Source: Corynebacterium atypicum
GTDB taxonomy: Bacteria; Actinomycetota; Actinomycetes; Mycobacteriales; Mycobacteriaceae
NCBI RefSeq assembly: GCF_000732945.1
Contig: NZ_CP008944.1
Span: 2,174,263-2,238,262 of the forward strand
Reading direction: 5' to 3'
DNA: 64,000 nucleotides
The notes below the pieces were generated by a model. The model was not told the origin of the DNA. It made no database searches and worked only from the letters and a program-made list of their open reading frames with translations. This document shows, one piece after another, positions 38,291-47,656 of this stretch (positions within the stretch are counted from its first letter, which is position 1; each line of letters opens with the position of its first letter). The translations under genes were made by a program, and so were the position numbers.

Positions 38291-39694
38291 ATGGTCACCA
38301 ACACTGCCGGCAACGACCGAGCGCCCGGCGGTACGGGTGCTGCGGTTGCCGATACTGCCAGTGCTGCTGCAGCCGCCGCCGCTGCCATCGAGACGTTCGC
38401 TGCCCAAGCAGACGAGCACCCACCGCAACACTTTGGATTTAGCTATCTGGACATCGCCTCCGCGCGGCGCCAGGCCGAGGCGCTGCGGCTGTGGTCGGGC
38501 TCGCCGACTTCGCGGCGCGAGAGCCACCCCTGCCCTACGGAGCTCGACCTCGCGGGTCTGGTCATCCCCGCAAAAGACCTCTACCCGGTGGCCGGGATGC
38601 CCACCACGTACGGCGCCCGGGCACCGCAGGAGTGCGCGCCAGCACAGACTACCGAGCCATTTCTTGCCGGACTGATGGCCCGCGGCGCCGTCATCCCCGG
38701 CAAGACCGCGACCTCCGAGATGGGCCTTACCGCCTACTGCGAGCCGATCGATCAGCCCGCGCCCGGCAACCCGCTGCTTTTCGGCGCCACGCCCGGAGGC
38801 TCATCCAGCGGGGCGGGGGTCGCCGTAGCGCGCGGCCTCGTCGCGGCCGCCCACGGCTCCGACGGCGGCGGCTCGCTACGAGTCCCGGCCGCCAGCTGCG
38901 CCGCGGTGGGCTTCAAACCCAGCCACGACCCCGCCGCAGGATTGGCCACGCAGGGCTTTATCACCACCGACCTGCGGCTGACCGCGCAGCTGCACCGACT
39001 GCCCTGGCCCGGCGAGGATCCCAGTGCCTGCGGACAGCCCGGCGTAGTGGTGGGGCTTATGACCACACCGCTTTTTGTCCGCGGCAGCCAGGTGCACCCG
39101 CGGTGGGCTGCCGGCGCCGAGCGCGCTGCCGCCCGTCTTGAGGAAGCCGGGGTCAAGGTGCGCACTGTGCAGCCCATCCGGGAGGCCGACGAGGTCTTCG
39201 GCATCTTTAAGACGCTGCTGTTGAGCGGCGCGGCCCGGCTGACTTCGCCGGCGAGCACCATGAGCGCCTACCTTCAGGACCAAGGCCGCCGCCTTCCGAG
39301 TGGCGCGGCTTACCGCGCCCAGACACGCCGCCGACAGATCCTGCGGCTGCTGCGACAAACCTGGCAGGTCGACGTTCTACTTACCCCCACACTCGCCTTC
39401 GATCCGCCGCCGATCGGAAGCTTCTCCGGGCTGCCTCCCGCCGAGGATTTCTTCGAACAGACCCGGTGGACCCCGTGGGGGTCGCTGTTTAACCTCACGG
39501 CCACGGCAGCCGTCTCGGTGCCGATCGACCGGCCAAAACTCGCCGCCTCGCCACGGCCGCCCGCCTCGGTGCACCTTGGCTCGTTGACCCTCGGGGATGC
39601 CGAGATCCTCCGCCTAGCTGCGATCGCGGCCGGCTCCCCCGCGCTGCCTCCCGCCGCGCCGCCTCTCCCGAGTTGGTCGAGAGGACAAGAGTAG
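38291..39694 (+). CDS. amidase signature (AS) family protein
   Basis: 467 residues. The amidase-signature core is present: the catalytic Lys in GLVIPAKDLYPVAG near 95, the Gly/Ser-rich loop TPGGSSSGAGVAVARG near 175 with the cis-Ser, and the nucleophile in GSDGGGSLRVPAA near 198. The protein starts with an Ala-rich low-complexity stretch of ~35 residues. The substrate is unknown. It is GatA-like in fold, but the context is not a gatCAB operon. A gene of this family sits beside pheA in C. glutamicum too. The start appears leaderless (TACCCT ending 6 nt upstream). Confidence 0.85.
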   Translation: MVTNTAGNDRAPGGTGAAVADTASAAAAAAAAIETFAAQADEHPPQHFGFSYLDIASARRQAEALRLWSGSPTSRRESHPCPTELDLAGLVIPAKDLYPVAGMPTTYGARAPQECAPAQTTEPFLAGLMARGAVIPGKTATSEMGLTAYCEPIDQPAPGNPLLFGATPGGSSSGAGVAVARGLVAAAHGSDGGGSLRVPAASCAAVGFKPSHDPAAGLATQGFITTDLRLTAQLHRLPWPGEDPSACGQPGVVVGLMTTPLFVRGSQVHPRWAAGAERAAARLEEAGVKVRTVQPIREADEVFGIFKTLLLSGAARLTSPASTMSAYLQDQGRRLPSGAAYRAQTRRRQILRLLRQTWQVDVLLTPTLAFDPPPIGSFSGLPPAEDFFEQTRWTPWGSLFNLTATAAVSVPIDRPKLAASPRPPASVHLGSLTLGDAEILRLAAIAAGSPALPPAAPPLPSWSRGQE

Positions 39695-39713
39695 AAAGGG
39701 CTACTCCTCTCGA
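39677..39713 (+). terminator. hairpin at the end of the amidase gene
   Basis: TCGAGAGGA (39677-39685) pairs with TCCTCTCGA (39705-39713), with an inner GTAG/CTAC stem. The gene's TAG lies inside it. No T-run follows, so termination strength is uncertain. Confidence 0.5.
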
Positions 39714-39751
39714 CCTCTAGGGCGTCCATCCGACGTAGTGCATCCGAGGTT

Positions 39752-39811
39752 CGCGGTGAGAACAGGCGCAGCGAGAGCCACCGCGATGAGGACAGGCGCA
39801 ACAAGAACCGC
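39752..39811. repeat. 30-bp imperfect tandem repeat upstream of the LCP gene
   Basis: Two adjacent 30-bp units (39752-39781 and 39782-39811) match at 24 of 30 positions, and all six differences are A/G transitions. Shared core: ACAGGCGCA. The period of 10 codons hints at an ancient coding repeat, but no start codon is available in a useful frame. Confidence 0.5.
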
Positions 39812-39861
39812 CGGGCTCGCGCAGTGGATCGCCAGGCTGGCCCCGCGATACTGTTAGGTGC

Positions 39862-41490
39862 ATGGATCAACGCCGCCCCCGCGACTTCGGCTCCGACGCG
39901 GAGAACGATTTTGTCCGCGGGCCCGACGGTCAACCTTTGCGCGACCGTTTCGGCCGCCCGGTGCGCCGCAGGTCCGGCCTTCAGCCCGACGGAAACCCGG
40001 GTGCGCCCCGCCACGGCGGCAGGTCCACCGCGGGCCGCTTCTCCGACGAGCGCGGACCCCGCAACCCAGGCTGGAACCGCGACCCGAAAGCCCAGGGCCA
40101 CGGCCAGGGGCGCGACCCTCGCGACCTGGGGCAAGCTCGCGGCCCGCGCCGCCCGAGCGGCAAGGCCGACCCGAGCCAGGCCGGAGGCCGGCATTCGCGC
40201 CCCCAAGAGGACCGGCCGCGGGCCTTTGGGAATCGCTCGGATATCCGGCCCGGGCGCGGTGACGCGCCCTATTCTGGGCGCCCCCAGGTTCGCCAGCAGG
40301 GCTACGCCAACGAGCGCCCCCGCTACGGCAGCGCCCAGCGGGATGCCGCCCTGGCGGCGGGCGCGGCTAGCCGCAACCAAAACCCACGCGGCGAGGACCG
40401 GCCGCGCCAGTACATCCCCTCGCCCGCCGAACGCGAGCGCGCCGCCCGCGAGCGCGCTGCCCGCGGCTATCGCGAACCCACGCCGGGCTATCGTGGCGGC
40501 TCCGGTTCCCGGCGCCCGGGCCCGCCGCGGCCTGGTGCATCGCCGGCCAGCATCCCCGCCCGACGGCGTCGCCGGATGCGCCTTCCGCGGTTCTCCATGC
40601 CCGGATGTGGTGGGTGCCTCGGCCGCATGGTGGCTCTCATGCTGGTTGCGGTGGTACTCACCGGGCTGTGGGCCGATACCCGCCTCAACCGGGTGGACGC
40701 CCGGCCGCCCAGCACGGTGGGAAAGACCGCGGGCACCAACTGGCTTCTGGTGGGCTCGGACTCCCGCCAGGGGCTCAGCGACGCGGATATCGAACGCCTA
40801 GGAACCGGCGGGGATATTGGCGTCGGGCGGACGGACACAGTGATGCTCCTGCATATCCCCACCGTGGGTAAGGCCACGCTGGTCTCGCTGCCCCGCGACT
40901 CCTACGTTGCCGTCCCCGGCTTTGGCATGGACAAGCTCAACGCGGCCTTCACCTACGGCGGCCCGGAGCTTCTGGTACAGACCGTCGAGCAGGCCACCGG
41001 GGTTGGCATCGACCATTACGCGGAAATCGGCATGGGCGGGCTGGCTAATACCGTCGACGCGGTTGGCGGCGTCGAGGTCTGCCCTCCGGAACCGATCTCG
41101 GATCCGCTGGCCAACTTAGACATTCCCGCCGGCTGCCAGGAGGTTGAAGGGGCCACCGCCTTAGGCTATGTGCGCACCCGTGCCACAGCGCAGGGCGACT
41201 TAGACCGCGTGGCTCGCCAGCGCGAGTTCTTCTCCTCGCTGCTACACACGATGACCTCGCCGGCGACGCTGCTCAACCCGCTGCGTGTGGTGCCGATGAT
41301 CGCCCAGGTGAGCAAGTCGTTCACCGTGGGCGAATCCGACCACGTCTGGCACCTCGCGCGCGTGCCGCTGGCCATGCGTGGGGTGCAGACCGAGACGGTG
41401 CCGGTCGGCGGCTTCGCCGATTACGACGTCGGCTCAGTGGTGCTCTGGGACGACGCCGGCGCCGAGGAGCTCTTCGGCTCCATGCGGTAG
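39862..41490 (+). CDS. lcpB: LytR-CpsA-Psr (LCP) family ligase
   Basis: LCP proteins attach polyprenyl-linked glycopolymers, here arabinogalactan, to peptidoglycan outside the membrane. 542 residues. A long disordered Arg/Gly/Pro-rich cytoplasmic N-terminus (~1-240) leads to one transmembrane helix (MVALMLVAVVLTGLW, ~255-270). The extracellular LCP domain follows with NWLLVGSDSRQG near 293, GRTDTVMLLHIP near 323, VSLPRDSYVAVPG near 344 and ALGYVRTRATAQGDLDRVARQ near 433, including the catalytic-site Arg/Asp positions. C. glutamicum has two such genes, lcpA and the one at this position, lcpB. The start seems leaderless (TACTGT ending 7 nt upstream). Confidence 0.9.
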   Translation: MDQRRPRDFGSDAENDFVRGPDGQPLRDRFGRPVRRRSGLQPDGNPGAPRHGGRSTAGRFSDERGPRNPGWNRDPKAQGHGQGRDPRDLGQARGPRRPSGKADPSQAGGRHSRPQEDRPRAFGNRSDIRPGRGDAPYSGRPQVRQQGYANERPRYGSAQRDAALAAGAASRNQNPRGEDRPRQYIPSPAERERAARERAARGYREPTPGYRGGSGSRRPGPPRPGASPASIPARRRRRMRLPRFSMPGCGGCLGRMVALMLVAVVLTGLWADTRLNRVDARPPSTVGKTAGTNWLLVGSDSRQGLSDADIERLGTGGDIGVGRTDTVMLLHIPTVGKATLVSLPRDSYVAVPGFGMDKLNAAFTYGGPELLVQTVEQATGVGIDHYAEIGMGGLANTVDAVGGVEVCPPEPISDPLANLDIPAGCQEVEGATALGYVRTRATAQGDLDRVARQREFFSSLLHTMTSPATLLNPLRVVPMIAQVSKSFTVGESDHVWHLARVPLAMRGVQTETVPVGGFADYDVGSVVLWDDAGAEELFGSMR

Positions 41491-41506
41491 GCCGGCGCGC
41501 CGGCCT
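41489..41506. terminator. perfect palindrome between convergent lcpB and DUF5926 genes
   Basis: An 18-bp perfect palindrome (AGGCCGGC/GCCGGCCT around a central GC) begins in the TAG of the LCP gene and ends in the TAA of the convergent gene. It probably acts as a bidirectional terminator, though neither side has a T-run. Confidence 0.5.
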
Positions 41507-42438
41507 TAGCCGATAGTCACCTGCCGGGACTTAATGTTCTGCAGCTGCTTGCGCTCGTCCGCGTCCAGCTGGGCGTCGTTGCCGAGCTCTGCGTCGAGCT
41601 CCTTGTTGAGCTGCTCGAGATCCTGCGTGTAGCTGTCAAAGGGGCGCTCGGGGTCTAGGTCCCACACTGGGACCACGAGCCCGTGGGTGCGAAAAACCCC
41701 GGCGAACTTGGTCTCTTGCCCAAGCTTCAGCTCACCGCGTGCGGCGATCCGCGCGAGGGCTTGCAGTACCCGCTCCTCGTTATCGTCGGTGCGCACCCAG
41801 CGGATGTGGGCCTTGCCGCCGCCGGGGTTGACCCACCACACGCTGCCCGGGACGTCGGCTGTTATCTGGTGGGAGGGCACCAGTGTCTCCTCGGCGCGCC
41901 GGATGGCCTGGGCGGTCATCACGTCCGGGGTTGCTCCCTCGGGCACCCACCAGGAAAAGTCCGAGTATTCCGTGATCGTCAGCTCCGCGTCGGCGGGGAT
42001 CAGCTGGTTGAGTTCCGGCTGGGAGCCGTCCGCCGCTGTCGAGGCCAGGCTCTCTCCCGCCGGCGCGGTCTGCGCCCAGTGCAGGGCAAAGGCCAGATCG
42101 CGGCCGGGGTGATCCGAGCGGGACTGCACCTGCAGCGCCACCTGGGCGGTCTCTGGGGCGTGTTCGGTGGCCTCTCGAACCACAGCGGCCACGGCCCCGG
42201 GAAGCACCGTGACCAGTTCGACGTTGCGCTGATCACTTGCGTCGCCCAGCTGGGCGACCGCCGAGGGCACAAACATTTGCAGCGCCACCAGGTCCGCCTC
42301 ACAGGCCAGGCCCTTAAACGGGCGCGGGTCCTTGGCTAGGGCTTCGCGCTCAGCAGCGCGGCGGGCCAGCTTTGCCTGCCTGCGGCTCATCCCCTCGGGC
42401 AGTTCTTCTCGGTTCTTCTTTTTCGACCTCTTCGACAT
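41506..42438 (-). CDS. DUF5926 family protein
   Basis: 310 residues from the ATG at 42438; TATCTT (42446-42451) ends 7 nt before it. A Lys/Arg-rich N-terminus (MSKRSKKKNREELPEGMSRRQAK) is followed by a soluble domain with PFKGLACEADLVALQMFVPS and WWVPEGATPDVMTAQAIR. The segment ITADVPGSVWWVNPGGG is followed by a C-terminal acidic coiled coil. This is the conserved actinobacterial DUF5926 family. The Lys-rich N-terminus suggests nucleic acid contact, but no function is established. Confidence 0.78.
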   Translation of the reverse strand: MSKRSKKKNREELPEGMSRRQAKLARRAAEREALAKDPRPFKGLACEADLVALQMFVPSAVAQLGDASDQRNVELVTVLPGAVAAVVREATEHAPETAQVALQVQSRSDHPGRDLAFALHWAQTAPAGESLASTAADGSQPELNQLIPADAELTITEYSDFSWWVPEGATPDVMTAQAIRRAEETLVPSHQITADVPGSVWWVNPGGGKAHIRWVRTDDNEERVLQALARIAARGELKLGQETKFAGVFRTHGLVVPVWDLDPERPFDSYTQDLEQLNKELDAELGNDAQLDADERKQLQNIKSRQVTIG

Positions 42439-42483
42439 GGCCACCAAGATACCGCGCCCGCGGATGCGCTCCGGCTAGCGGCG

Positions 42484-43230
42484 CTACTCGGCTGCGCTCT
42501 TATTCATCCCGGCAAGCACCCAGACGGCTAGTTCCGGCTCGTCGGTGGTGAGCATCTCGGCTCCGTGACGAGCGGCCCAGGCGATTTCGGTGGCCTCGTT
42601 GACGGTCCACATGTAGGTGGCCAGGCCCCTGGACCCGATCAGCTTCGGGTGGATGTGCGCGCGCACGAGCGATAGCCCCAAGGCGAAGGGCTGGCCAAAC
42701 TTGGGGTCAAAGGGGCAGAAGTACCGCAGAATCGGGCGGCGCAGCAGGATCCGACGGACCTCCGGGGCGAGCTTGGCCATGCGGACCATCGCCGTAGGAG
42801 AAAAAGAGATCACGTGCATGCGCTCGTCTTCTTCGAGCCCCTTGTGGCGCAGCACGTTGTAGACCGCCTCCTCGACCATCCGCCCGTAGCGGTTGGGGTG
42901 CTTGAGCTCGATGTAGAGGTGCTTGCCGGGGTATTCCAGAACCAGGTCGATCAGCTCGCTTAGCGTCATGATCGTCTGCGGGTTGTCTTCATCGCCCATG
43001 TTGAGCTCGCGCAGCTCGGCGAGCGTGAACGTCGAGGTACGCCCCGAGCCGTCGGTATCGAAGTTCACGATGGGATCGTGAAAGCAGACCAGGTGGCCGT
43101 CTTTGGTCAGCCGCACATCCGTCTCAACGCCGTGTATAGGTAGTTCTAGAGCTTTCTGGTAGGCCAGCCGGGTAAGCCCAGGGTACTTGCCGGCGTAGCC
43201 GCGGTGGGCGATGATCTTCACCCTTCCCAT
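42484..43230 (-). CDS. glpQ: glycerophosphodiester phosphodiesterase
   Basis: Hydrolyses glycerophosphodiesters to glycerol-3-phosphate and an alcohol. 248 residues with the GDPD TIM-barrel motifs: IAHRGYAG at 6-13 (catalytic His), VETDVRLTKDG near 36 (ExD metal ligands), LVCFHDP near 47 (second catalytic His) and LYIELKHPNRYG near 100. The usual PEN[T/L] after the first His is PGLT here, losing the Glu; the metal ligands themselves remain. No signal peptide, so cytoplasmic. It is 14 bp downstream of the pyk2 remnant on the same strand. Confidence 0.88.
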   Translation of the reverse strand: MGRVKIIAHRGYAGKYPGLTRLAYQKALELPIHGVETDVRLTKDGHLVCFHDPIVNFDTDGSGRTSTFTLAELRELNMGDEDNPQTIMTLSELIDLVLEYPGKHLYIELKHPNRYGRMVEEAVYNVLRHKGLEEDERMHVISFSPTAMVRMAKLAPEVRRILLRRPILRYFCPFDPKFGQPFALGLSLVRAHIHPKLIGSRGLATYMWTVNEATEIAWAARHGAEMLTTDEPELAVWVLAGMNKSAAE

Positions 43231-43244
43231 CCTGGCCTAAAACT

Positions 43245-45263
43245 TCAGTTTTCGCCGCTGGCCGGCACCCAGCTGTTGATCTTGCGCATCAGCATCCGAT
43301 TCTTGCGCTGGGATCGCCCTAGTTTCTGGGACATGCGGGTCAGCAGCTCGATCGCGGTGGGGATGTGCGGGCCCTTGTTGAGCATGACTGCCTCGGCGCG
43401 TAGGGCGAACGCGGCGTCGGTAATCTCTGCGCGGGTTGGCAGCCCGTCCTTGGCTAGGCTCTCGAGCACCTGGGTGGCCATGATCGTGGGCACGTGCGCG
43501 GCCTCGGCGGCGGCGAGGATAAGCCCCGGTACCTCGGCCATCCGTTCGAAGCCGAGTTCCACGGCCAGGTCGCCGCGCGCGATCATCAGGCCGAAGTTCT
43601 GGTGCTGCATCCCGGCGAGCATGATCTCCGGTAACGCCTCGTAGGCCGGTATGGTCTCGATTTTCAGCACCACCCCTAGCCCGTGGGCCCGGCGCGCCGC
43701 AGCCTCGTCACCTGCCGCGAGCGCCCGTTCAGCGATGCCACGCAGGGCGGCGAGCACATTATCGACGTCGCTGGGGTTGCGGATGAACGAGACGTTGGCG
43801 ATATCCGCGTGCCGGGCTGCGAACTCGAGCGTCTCGCGGTCCTCGGGCGTCAGGCTCGTGACGGGCAGCTCCGTGTCGGGCAGGTTGATGCCCTTGAATG
43901 CGGCGAGGTTCGCCCCGCCGACTTTGGTGCGGGTGACCTCAAGGAGGACCCGTACCGGGCTTGCGCTTTCCGCCTGGGCGCCGTCCTGCGTGCCATCGTC
44001 ACGGGCGATGACCCGGGCGGCGATCACGCCGCCGTCAAACAGCACGCGATCGCCGACGGTGATGGCGCGCACCGCCTCCGGCAGCGTGCAGCCGAGCTGC
44101 GGGATCTCGCCCGGGGCGGTCGGCCAGGCGGCGGGCTCTGGGGACTCCGAGAGCCACAACCTGTCGCCCTCGCGCAGGCGCAGGCGCTGCTCGGTGGGGG
44201 CGATGCCGTGGGCGCGCACCTTCACCCAGTTGTGTTCCAGCAGGCTGCCCTCGGCCACGTAGACGTTCTGCCGGGCCTCGCAGAGCGCCCCGCACACCGG
44301 GGCGGAAATAGCCGCGGCGTCGTTTTCGGCGTCCTACTTATCGACGCCGCGTTCGGCGCCCGGTCCATCTGTACCCGGCGCCCCATCGGGTTGGGTGCGG
44401 ACCTCAACGACGGTGAGTTTGCGCTTAGAGCCGCGGGCGTCATTAACCCGCACCTGCTCCCCGGGGTGCAGCCCGCCCAGCCAGTCGGCGTCGACGGCGA
44501 TCGCGAGGACGGGGCGGCCGTCCGGGAATTCCGGGGCGGCGAGGCGGGAACCTCACGGCTCGGCGGAATCCTGGCCGGGGCGTTGGCCCTCGCGCGGGTA
44601 GAGCCAGACGCGAGCCGGCTGGGTGACCTCGCCGGCCTGGGTGCGGGTGACTCGCGCGCGGCCTACCTGCGGGCCCGGGGCGATCGGGCCGGTGCGCAGC
44701 TTCGGGCCGGCCAAGTCGATGGCGATGCGGATATCTCGTCCGGCGGCCTGCGCGGCCCGCCGGACATTCTCGATCATGGCGAGCCAGAGTTTAGGCTCGC
44801 CATGGGCGACGTTGATGCGCGCTAGGTCCATGCCCGCGGAGACGAAACTTTCCACCAGTGCGGCGTCTTCAATCGGCCCGAGCAGGTCGTCGGCGTGCGC
44901 GTCGAGAATCTCGTCGGCGCGCGCGAAGGCATCGGCGATCTCGGAATACTCGTAGGGGCTCGGCTCACCTGCGAACGTGGCCAGCGCGTGCCGGGCTGCT
45001 TTGAGTCGGCCTAGCACCGCGGGCTCGGTGGTAGATAGGCGGGTGGCGCCAAAGTCCGCCAGCCCTGCTTGCAGGGGGCGCAGGTCCTGGGTGCGCAGCG
45101 CGGTGTAGTGCAGCATATTTTCCGCACCACTGGCGTGGGTGGGATGCACCCGCGCTAGCTCGCTGGCGTGTTCCTCACCGACGTTTCCGAGCATCGCGAT
45201 GAGCTCATCGATGCGCGCGCTGAGCGTGCGCAGCAGCTTCTTCGTCTGGGCGCTATCCCCCAC
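43245..45263 (-). pseudogene. pyk2: pyruvate kinase-like gene pyk2 with two in-frame stop codons
   Basis: One continuous reading frame encodes a pyruvate kinase relative. The N-terminal part has AGMDLARINVAHGEP and IAIDLAGPKLRTG; the C-terminal part has LKIETIPAYEALPEI, MIARGDLAVELG, IMATQVLESL and AVMLNKGP. The frame is interrupted by TGA at 44553-44555 and TAG at 44334-44336, with homologous-looking sequence (EFPDGRPVLAIAVDADWLGG) between and after them, all in the same frame. The GTG at 45263 has GAAAGGAAA upstream, so the 5' signals are intact. Pyk2 (619 residues in C. glutamicum) follows ldhA there too. As written, no full-length product can be made without readthrough. Confidence 0.8.
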
Positions 45264-45427
45264 AGGCTTGGGTTTCCTTTCCCGCCCGCTGCGCACAGCG
45301 GGCGCAAGATGCTTGGGCCTTTACTGGCCTCATTGTGCACCCTTTTGTGGTGCGGGGCATCTTTTATTCCGGTTTTATCCCGGGTTTTTCTTGACCCAGC
45401 CCGCGCGGGGCACCCTTTCCGTATCTC

Positions 45428-46381
45428 TTAGTTATCGCCGAAGAACTTGCTTTGTACCTCGCGCAGTGTGTTGGCCGAGTGGGTGAAGCGCTCCAGCTCG
45501 TGCTCGGAAATCTCCAACTCCACTACCCGGCGAATGCCGCTGCGGTTGATGATGGCCGGGGTGCCAATATAGATGTCTTCCTGGCCGTACTCGCCGTGCA
45601 GCAGCGCCGAGATCGGCAGGGCGACGTCCTGGTTCTGGATGATCGCGCGGGTAATCCGGGCCAGCCCCATGCCGATGCCATAAGACGTGGAGCCCTTGGC
45701 GTCGATGATGTGGTAGGCGGCGTCGCGAGTGTCCTCGAAGATCTTCTCCAGGCGGCCCTCGAGCTCCGGATCCTTCTGCAGCATCCGGCGCATGGACACG
45801 CCGGCGATTGTGGCCGAGGAGAGTACCGGCAGCTCGGTATCGCCGTGCTCACCGATGATGTAAGCGTGGATGGAGCTCGGCGCCGTCTCATAGAGATCGC
45901 CCAGCATGTACCGGAACCGTGCGGTATCGAGCACCGTGCCGGAGCCAAGCACCCGGTGCCAGTCCAGGCCGGAGACCTTCCAGGTGGTGTAGGTCAGGAT
46001 GTCCACCGGGTTGGAAGCCACCAGGAAGATGCCATCGAAGCCGTGGTCCATGACGTCCTTGACGATGCCGGTGGTGATCTTGACGTTCTTATCCACCAAC
46101 TGCAGGCGGGTCTCGCCGGGCTTTTGGGCGGCGCCGGCGCACAGCACCACGAGCGCGGCATCGCGGCAATCCTCGTAGGTGCCCTTGGTCACCCGGGTGT
46201 GCGAGGCCGCCCAGACGGCGCCGTGGTTCAAGTCCATGACATTGCCTTCGAGCTTCTTCTCATCGATGTCGATGAGGGCCAGGTGATCGACGGTACCCTG
46301 GTTGACCAGGGCATAGGCGTAGGCGACTCCCACGTCGCCGGCGCCGATCAGGACGACCTTGTTGCCTACGGTTTGCTTCAT
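45428..46381 (-). CDS. ldhA: L-lactate dehydrogenase
   Basis: Reduces pyruvate to L-lactate with NADH, regenerating NAD under oxygen limitation. 317 residues with [19 protein letters not shown] (~8-26), the mobile loop [16 protein letters not shown] (~92) with substrate Arg, [11 protein letters not shown] near 122, [16 protein letters not shown] near 146 (substrate-binding Arg) and [10 protein letters not shown] near 178 (catalytic His). The ATG at 46381 has GGGAGCACTCGC upstream. The pyk2 remnant follows 164 bp downstream, the ldhA-pyk2 arrangement of C. glutamicum. Confidence 0.97.
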   Translation of the reverse strand: MKQTVGNKVVLIGAGDVGVAYAYALVNQGTVDHLALIDIDEKKLEGNVMDLNHGAVWAASHTRVTKGTYEDCRDAALVVLCAGAAQKPGETRLQLVDKNVKITTGIVKDVMDHGFDGIFLVASNPVDILTYTTWKVSGLDWHRVLGSGTVLDTARFRYMLGDLYETAPSSIHAYIIGEHGDTELPVLSSATIAGVSMRRMLQKDPELEGRLEKIFEDTRDAAYHIIDAKGSTSYGIGMGLARITRAIIQNQDVALPISALLHGEYGQEDIYIGTPAIINRSGIRRVVELEISEHELERFTHSANTLREVQSKFFGDN

Positions 46382-46690
46382 GCGAGTGCTCCCTATTCTG
46401 CCTCGTGGGGCTTAGCTCTTGTGGGCGTGTGCACGTTCGGGCTCGCGCTTCCGTGCGGCCGCTCGCTGCCTAGCTCGCGTACTGATGCGCAAGGTCCGTG
46501 TCGCGTACGCCCCCATTATGCCCGAACATGTTTGTTTTCGCCCGTTTGATCCCGATAAACTCCCGATCAAGCCTGCTTTATGACCAATATCACCCCACGA
46601 AGCCGCGCCATCCCCACCCGAGGCGACGCAGGGCGCCACGCTGCGCGGCACAGGTAGGGCCCGCCCGCCGCGCCGTGCCCGATGGGTGCC
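46382..46690 (-). promoter_or_regulatory. ldhA upstream region
   Basis: A 309-bp gap without a credible gene. It holds the ldhA promoter and the msrA 3' end. TTGATC (46546-46551) and GATCAA (46565-46570) form an inverted repeat around a GC-containing 13-bp spacer, with a nested direct repeat CCCGAT. An AACATGTT palindrome lies at 46525-46532. A regulator site is plausible, but I cannot name the regulator. Confidence 0.4.
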
Positions 46691-47371
46691 TCAGTGAGCC
46701 TCGTCCACCGGCCCGCAGGCCACCCCGGTCGAGTGCACCGGGCAGTACCCGCCCGGGTTCTTGTCCAGGTACTGCTGATGTTCGTCTTCGGCCAGGTAGA
46801 ACTCGCCCGCGGGCGTCTGCGCCAACGGCGCCACCTCGGTGGTGATCTGCCCGTAGCCCGCTGCAGCCAGGCGCTCGCCGAACTGATCCACCAGGCGCTG
46901 GGCCAACGCGGCGTCGTCACTCGCAGCGTCCCCCTCGATATAAATCACCGAGCGATACTGCGTACCCACGTCGTTTCCCTGCCGGAAGCCCTGGGTGGGA
47001 TCGTGTGCCTCAAGGCCCTGCGCGACGATCTCGGCGAGGCTGATCTTCTGCGGATCGAACACGATCCGCACCACCTCAGCGTGGTTGGTGCGGCCGGTGC
47101 ACACCTCCCGATAGGTCGGGTTCGGCGTCACGCCGCCGGCGTAACCGACGGCCGTGGTGATCACCCCGGGCAGCTGCCAGAAGAGTTTCTCCGCGCCCCA
47201 GAAGCACCCCAGCCCCATGATGACGCTGTGCCGGCCGTCACTGGCGGGCATGTCGATCTGGGTGCCGAGCACGGTGTGCGGGCGCGGGTGCTCGAGTACC
47301 GGCGCGTGACCGCCGGCAAGCGCGTCGTGGGGATCGACCAATTCGGGTGTGCGAGAAAAGAGCCAAGCCAT
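46691..47371 (-). CDS. msrA: peptide-methionine (S)-S-oxide reductase MsrA
   Basis: Repairs oxidised methionine in proteins. 226 residues from the ATG at 47371; the frame runs on upstream across sodA on the opposite strand, which is a shadow. The catalytic Cys is in [16 protein letters not shown] near residue 55, followed by [26 protein letters not shown]. Resolving-Cys candidates lie in [14 protein letters not shown] at the end. TAGCCT (47379-47384) ends 7 nt before the ATG, so the transcript is probably leaderless. It is divergent from sodA, a sensible oxidative-stress pair that also occurs in C. glutamicum. Confidence 0.95.
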   Translation of the reverse strand: MAWLFSRTPELVDPHDALAGGHAPVLEHPRPHTVLGTQIDMPASDGRHSVIMGLGCFWGAEKLFWQLPGVITTAVGYAGGVTPNPTYREVCTGRTNHAEVVRIVFDPQKISLAEIVAQGLEAHDPTQGFRQGNDVGTQYRSVIYIEGDAASDDAALAQRLVDQFGERLAAAGYGQITTEVAPLAQTPAGEFYLAEDEHQQYLDKNPGGYCPVHSTGVACGPVDEAH

Positions 47372-47466
47372 GGGCGCTAGGCTAGCACTTTTGGCGCTTA
47401 ACCTGGCAATATTCTTTCCAAAAAAGTTACCGCCGTTGAACTTATATATCCAAGTTATTGAATTCT

Positions 47467-47494
47467 TGCACGGTGACAATATACACCTATCATG
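47467..47494 (+). promoter_or_regulatory. candidate sodA promoter
   Basis: TTGCAC (47467-47472) and TATCAT (47489-47494) are separated by 16 bp. The spacer starts GGTG and ends CACC, forming an imperfect palindrome across the promoter that could bind a regulator. Confidence 0.45.
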
Positions 47495-47548
47495 GGTGGC
47501 ACACGCGCCAATACCGCCGATTCCAATACCGTCACCCTTTCCCGTCAA

Positions 47549-47578
47549 CCATCGAGGTGACGTACCGCACCGCGATGG
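47549..47578 (+). other. hairpin in the sodA 5' untranslated region
   Basis: CCATCG (47549-47554) pairs with CGATGG (47573-47578), with an inner GGTG/CACC stem and an 8-nt loop. It lies about 80 nt before the sodA ATG. The inner pair repeats the GGTG/CACC seen in the upstream promoter spacer. Confidence 0.45.
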
Positions 47579-47656
47579 CCACACCGGGCAGGCGCCGGCA
47601 GGCGGGCGCGGGTGACCGTCCAAAAACGCGTTTTTAAAGAAAGGCTGACAAACACC

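Noticed and set aside
46412..46651. 79-residue open frame in the ldhA upstream region
   Set aside because: Low-complexity basic translation, no ribosome binding site, and it would overlap the ldhA promoter.
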